From NCBI GenBank assembly GCA_013911545.1, contig JACETA010000054.1, positions 1-5,603 of the forward strand: a stretch of DNA of 5,603 nt, in the 5' to 3' direction. Under the pieces are notes generated by a model that worked only from the letters and a program-made list of their open reading frames with translations, did not search any database and had not been told where the DNA came from. The translations under genes were made by a program, and so were the position numbers. This DNA comes from Chloroflexota bacterium (GTDB lineage: Bacteria; Chloroflexota; Dehalococcoidia; Lucifugimonadales; Lucifugimonadaceae). Numbering within the stretch: position 1 is the stretch's first letter; the number at the start of each line of letters is the position of its first letter. Below, one piece after another: positions 4,831-5,603 of this stretch.

Positions 4831-5603
4831 ATGAAAGGTTTTATATATTCTGATAACAAGAAAGCAAAATCATTAAAAGGTAAGTCACTTTTTGATTTTG
4901 CAGATACATTAAATATTAGAGTTCCTACTAGTTGTAGAAGGAATGGTGAGTGCCATGAATGCATAGTTCAGGTTTCTAATGGTCAGGATAATTTAGCTCT
5001 TAAAGACCAAAGTGAAGAATTTTTAACAAATGATTACAGATTAGCTTGTCAGGCAAAAATTAATATCGACACTGCAGATATTAAATTTAACGTATTAAGA
5101 AGGCAGCCAAAAATTTTAGAAGATTTTACTAAAAAAAAATTAGTTATTAATTCAAAAGTAATTATTAAAGACGATAAAGTTATTGATAAGAATAATAATA
5201 TTACTCTTTCAGAAAAATTAACTTCTGTTTATGGAATAGCAGCTGATATTGGTACAACAACTGTTGCCTGCAGTCTAATAGATTTGACCTCCGGAAAAAT
5301 TATAGGTATTTCTTCTTTTGAAAACCCGCAAAGATTTGGAGGAAGTGATACTTTAAATAGAATTTCATATGAAACAACAAAGTTCCCAGGCGAACTTAAA
5401 TCAGTGATAATTTCAGGTTTAAATTTTGAAATAGGTGAATTATGTAAAAAATTTAAAATTCGCAGATCTCATATATATGAAATGATTATTGTTGGTAATA
5501 CAACAATGAGAGATATTTTTTTTGGAATAGACGTTGCAGGTGTTGGCCAAAGGCCTTATAAATCGTTAACACAACTGGATCTTGAAGAAGGAAGGTCATC
5601 AAC
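4831..5603 (+). CDS. Corrinoid-protein reactivase: [2Fe-2S] ferredoxin domain plus ASKHA ATPase (RamA/RACo-like), 3'-partial
   Basis: The visible 257 codons give the N-terminal half of an ATP-dependent reductive activase that returns inactive Co(II) corrinoid to Co(I). The plant-type ferredoxin domain (about 1-85) has Cys35, Cys41 and Cys44 in SCRRNGECHEC and Cys73 in LACQ, the four [2Fe-2S] ligands. The ASKHA domain opens with the phosphate-binding DIGTTT (139-144) and continues with NPQRFGGSDTLNRISYE and GNTTMRD (222-228), all typical of the DUF4445/RACo group. The frame is open to the window edge, so the C-terminal ATPase half lies beyond it. Only about 50 residues separate the ferredoxin from DIGTTT, shorter than the linker plus middle domain of RACo as I recall it. 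The ATG at 4831 has no Shine-Dalgarno (TTTTTATA precedes it), but the ferredoxin strand follows it at the normal distance. Being next to the corrinoid protein gene supports that as its client. Confidence 0.92.
   Translation, partial: MKGFIYSDNKKAKSLKGKSLFDFADTLNIRVPTSCRRNGECHECIVQVSNGQDNLALKDQSEEFLTNDYRLACQAKINIDTADIKFNVLRRQPKILEDFTKKKLVINSKVIIKDDKVIDKNNNITLSEKLTSVYGIAADIGTTTVACSLIDLTSGKIIGISSFENPQRFGGSDTLNRISYETTKFPGELKSVIISGLNFEIGELCKKFKIRRSHIYEMIIVGNTTMRDIFFGIDVAGVGQRPYKSLTQLDLEEGRSS

Noticed and set aside
4827..4832. TATAAT overlapping the ATG of the reactivase gene as a promoter
   Set aside because: It overlaps the start codon itself, so a transcript from it would begin downstream of the ATG; best explained by AT-rich chance.

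Overview
The window is a single-strand, tightly packed gene cluster for corrinoid (vitamin B12)-dependent one-carbon methyl transfer. All eight genes read left to right and the gaps between them are 0 to 48 bases. The DNA is AT-rich (roughly one third G+C by eye) and uses the standard genetic code, with both TAA and TGA as stops. Shine-Dalgarno sequences are nearly absent. This suggests a streamlined, low-GC, free-living bacterium, plausibly marine bacterioplankton. The protein families resemble, from memory, sets found in Alphaproteobacteria (Rhodobacterales, Rhizobiales) and uncultured marine lineages, but the taxon cannot be fixed from this sequence alone.

Layout. (1) Bases 1-843: a pterin-binding methyltransferase of the methyltetrahydrofolate:corrinoid type, cut by the left edge. 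(2) 844-1185: a small protein of the misleadingly named 'Virulence factor' domain family, starting at TTG. (3) 1182-2063: a zinc-dependent homocysteine S-methyltransferase domain protein. (4) 2082-2735: a protein I do not recognise, with a Cys-rich DGCC motif. (5) 2737-3774: a MtaA/CmuA-like member of the uroporphyrinogen decarboxylase superfamily with an HxC...C zinc site. (6) 3823-4551: a corrinoid-binding protein with the DxHxxG cobalt-ligand motif. (7) 4551-4817: an 88-residue protein with four cysteines. (8) 4831-5603: a [2Fe-2S]/ASKHA ATPase of the corrinoid-protein reactivase (RamA/RACo-like) group, cut by the right edge.

How they fit together. Genes 1, 3 and 6 are separate-polypeptide equivalents of the folate, homocysteine and cobalamin modules of methionine synthase MetH. 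Gene 8 would replace the missing SAM-dependent MetH activation domain by ATP-driven reduction of inactive Co(II). The simplest reading is a split methionine synthase with its own reactivase. The extra zinc methyltransferase (gene 5) and three small or unknown proteins (genes 2, 4, 7) suggest a larger system in which one corrinoid protein may take methyl groups from, or give them to, more than one partner. Two gene starts (2082 and 3823) share an 11-base TATA-like sequence a few bases before the ATG, which raises the possibility of leaderless internal transcripts.
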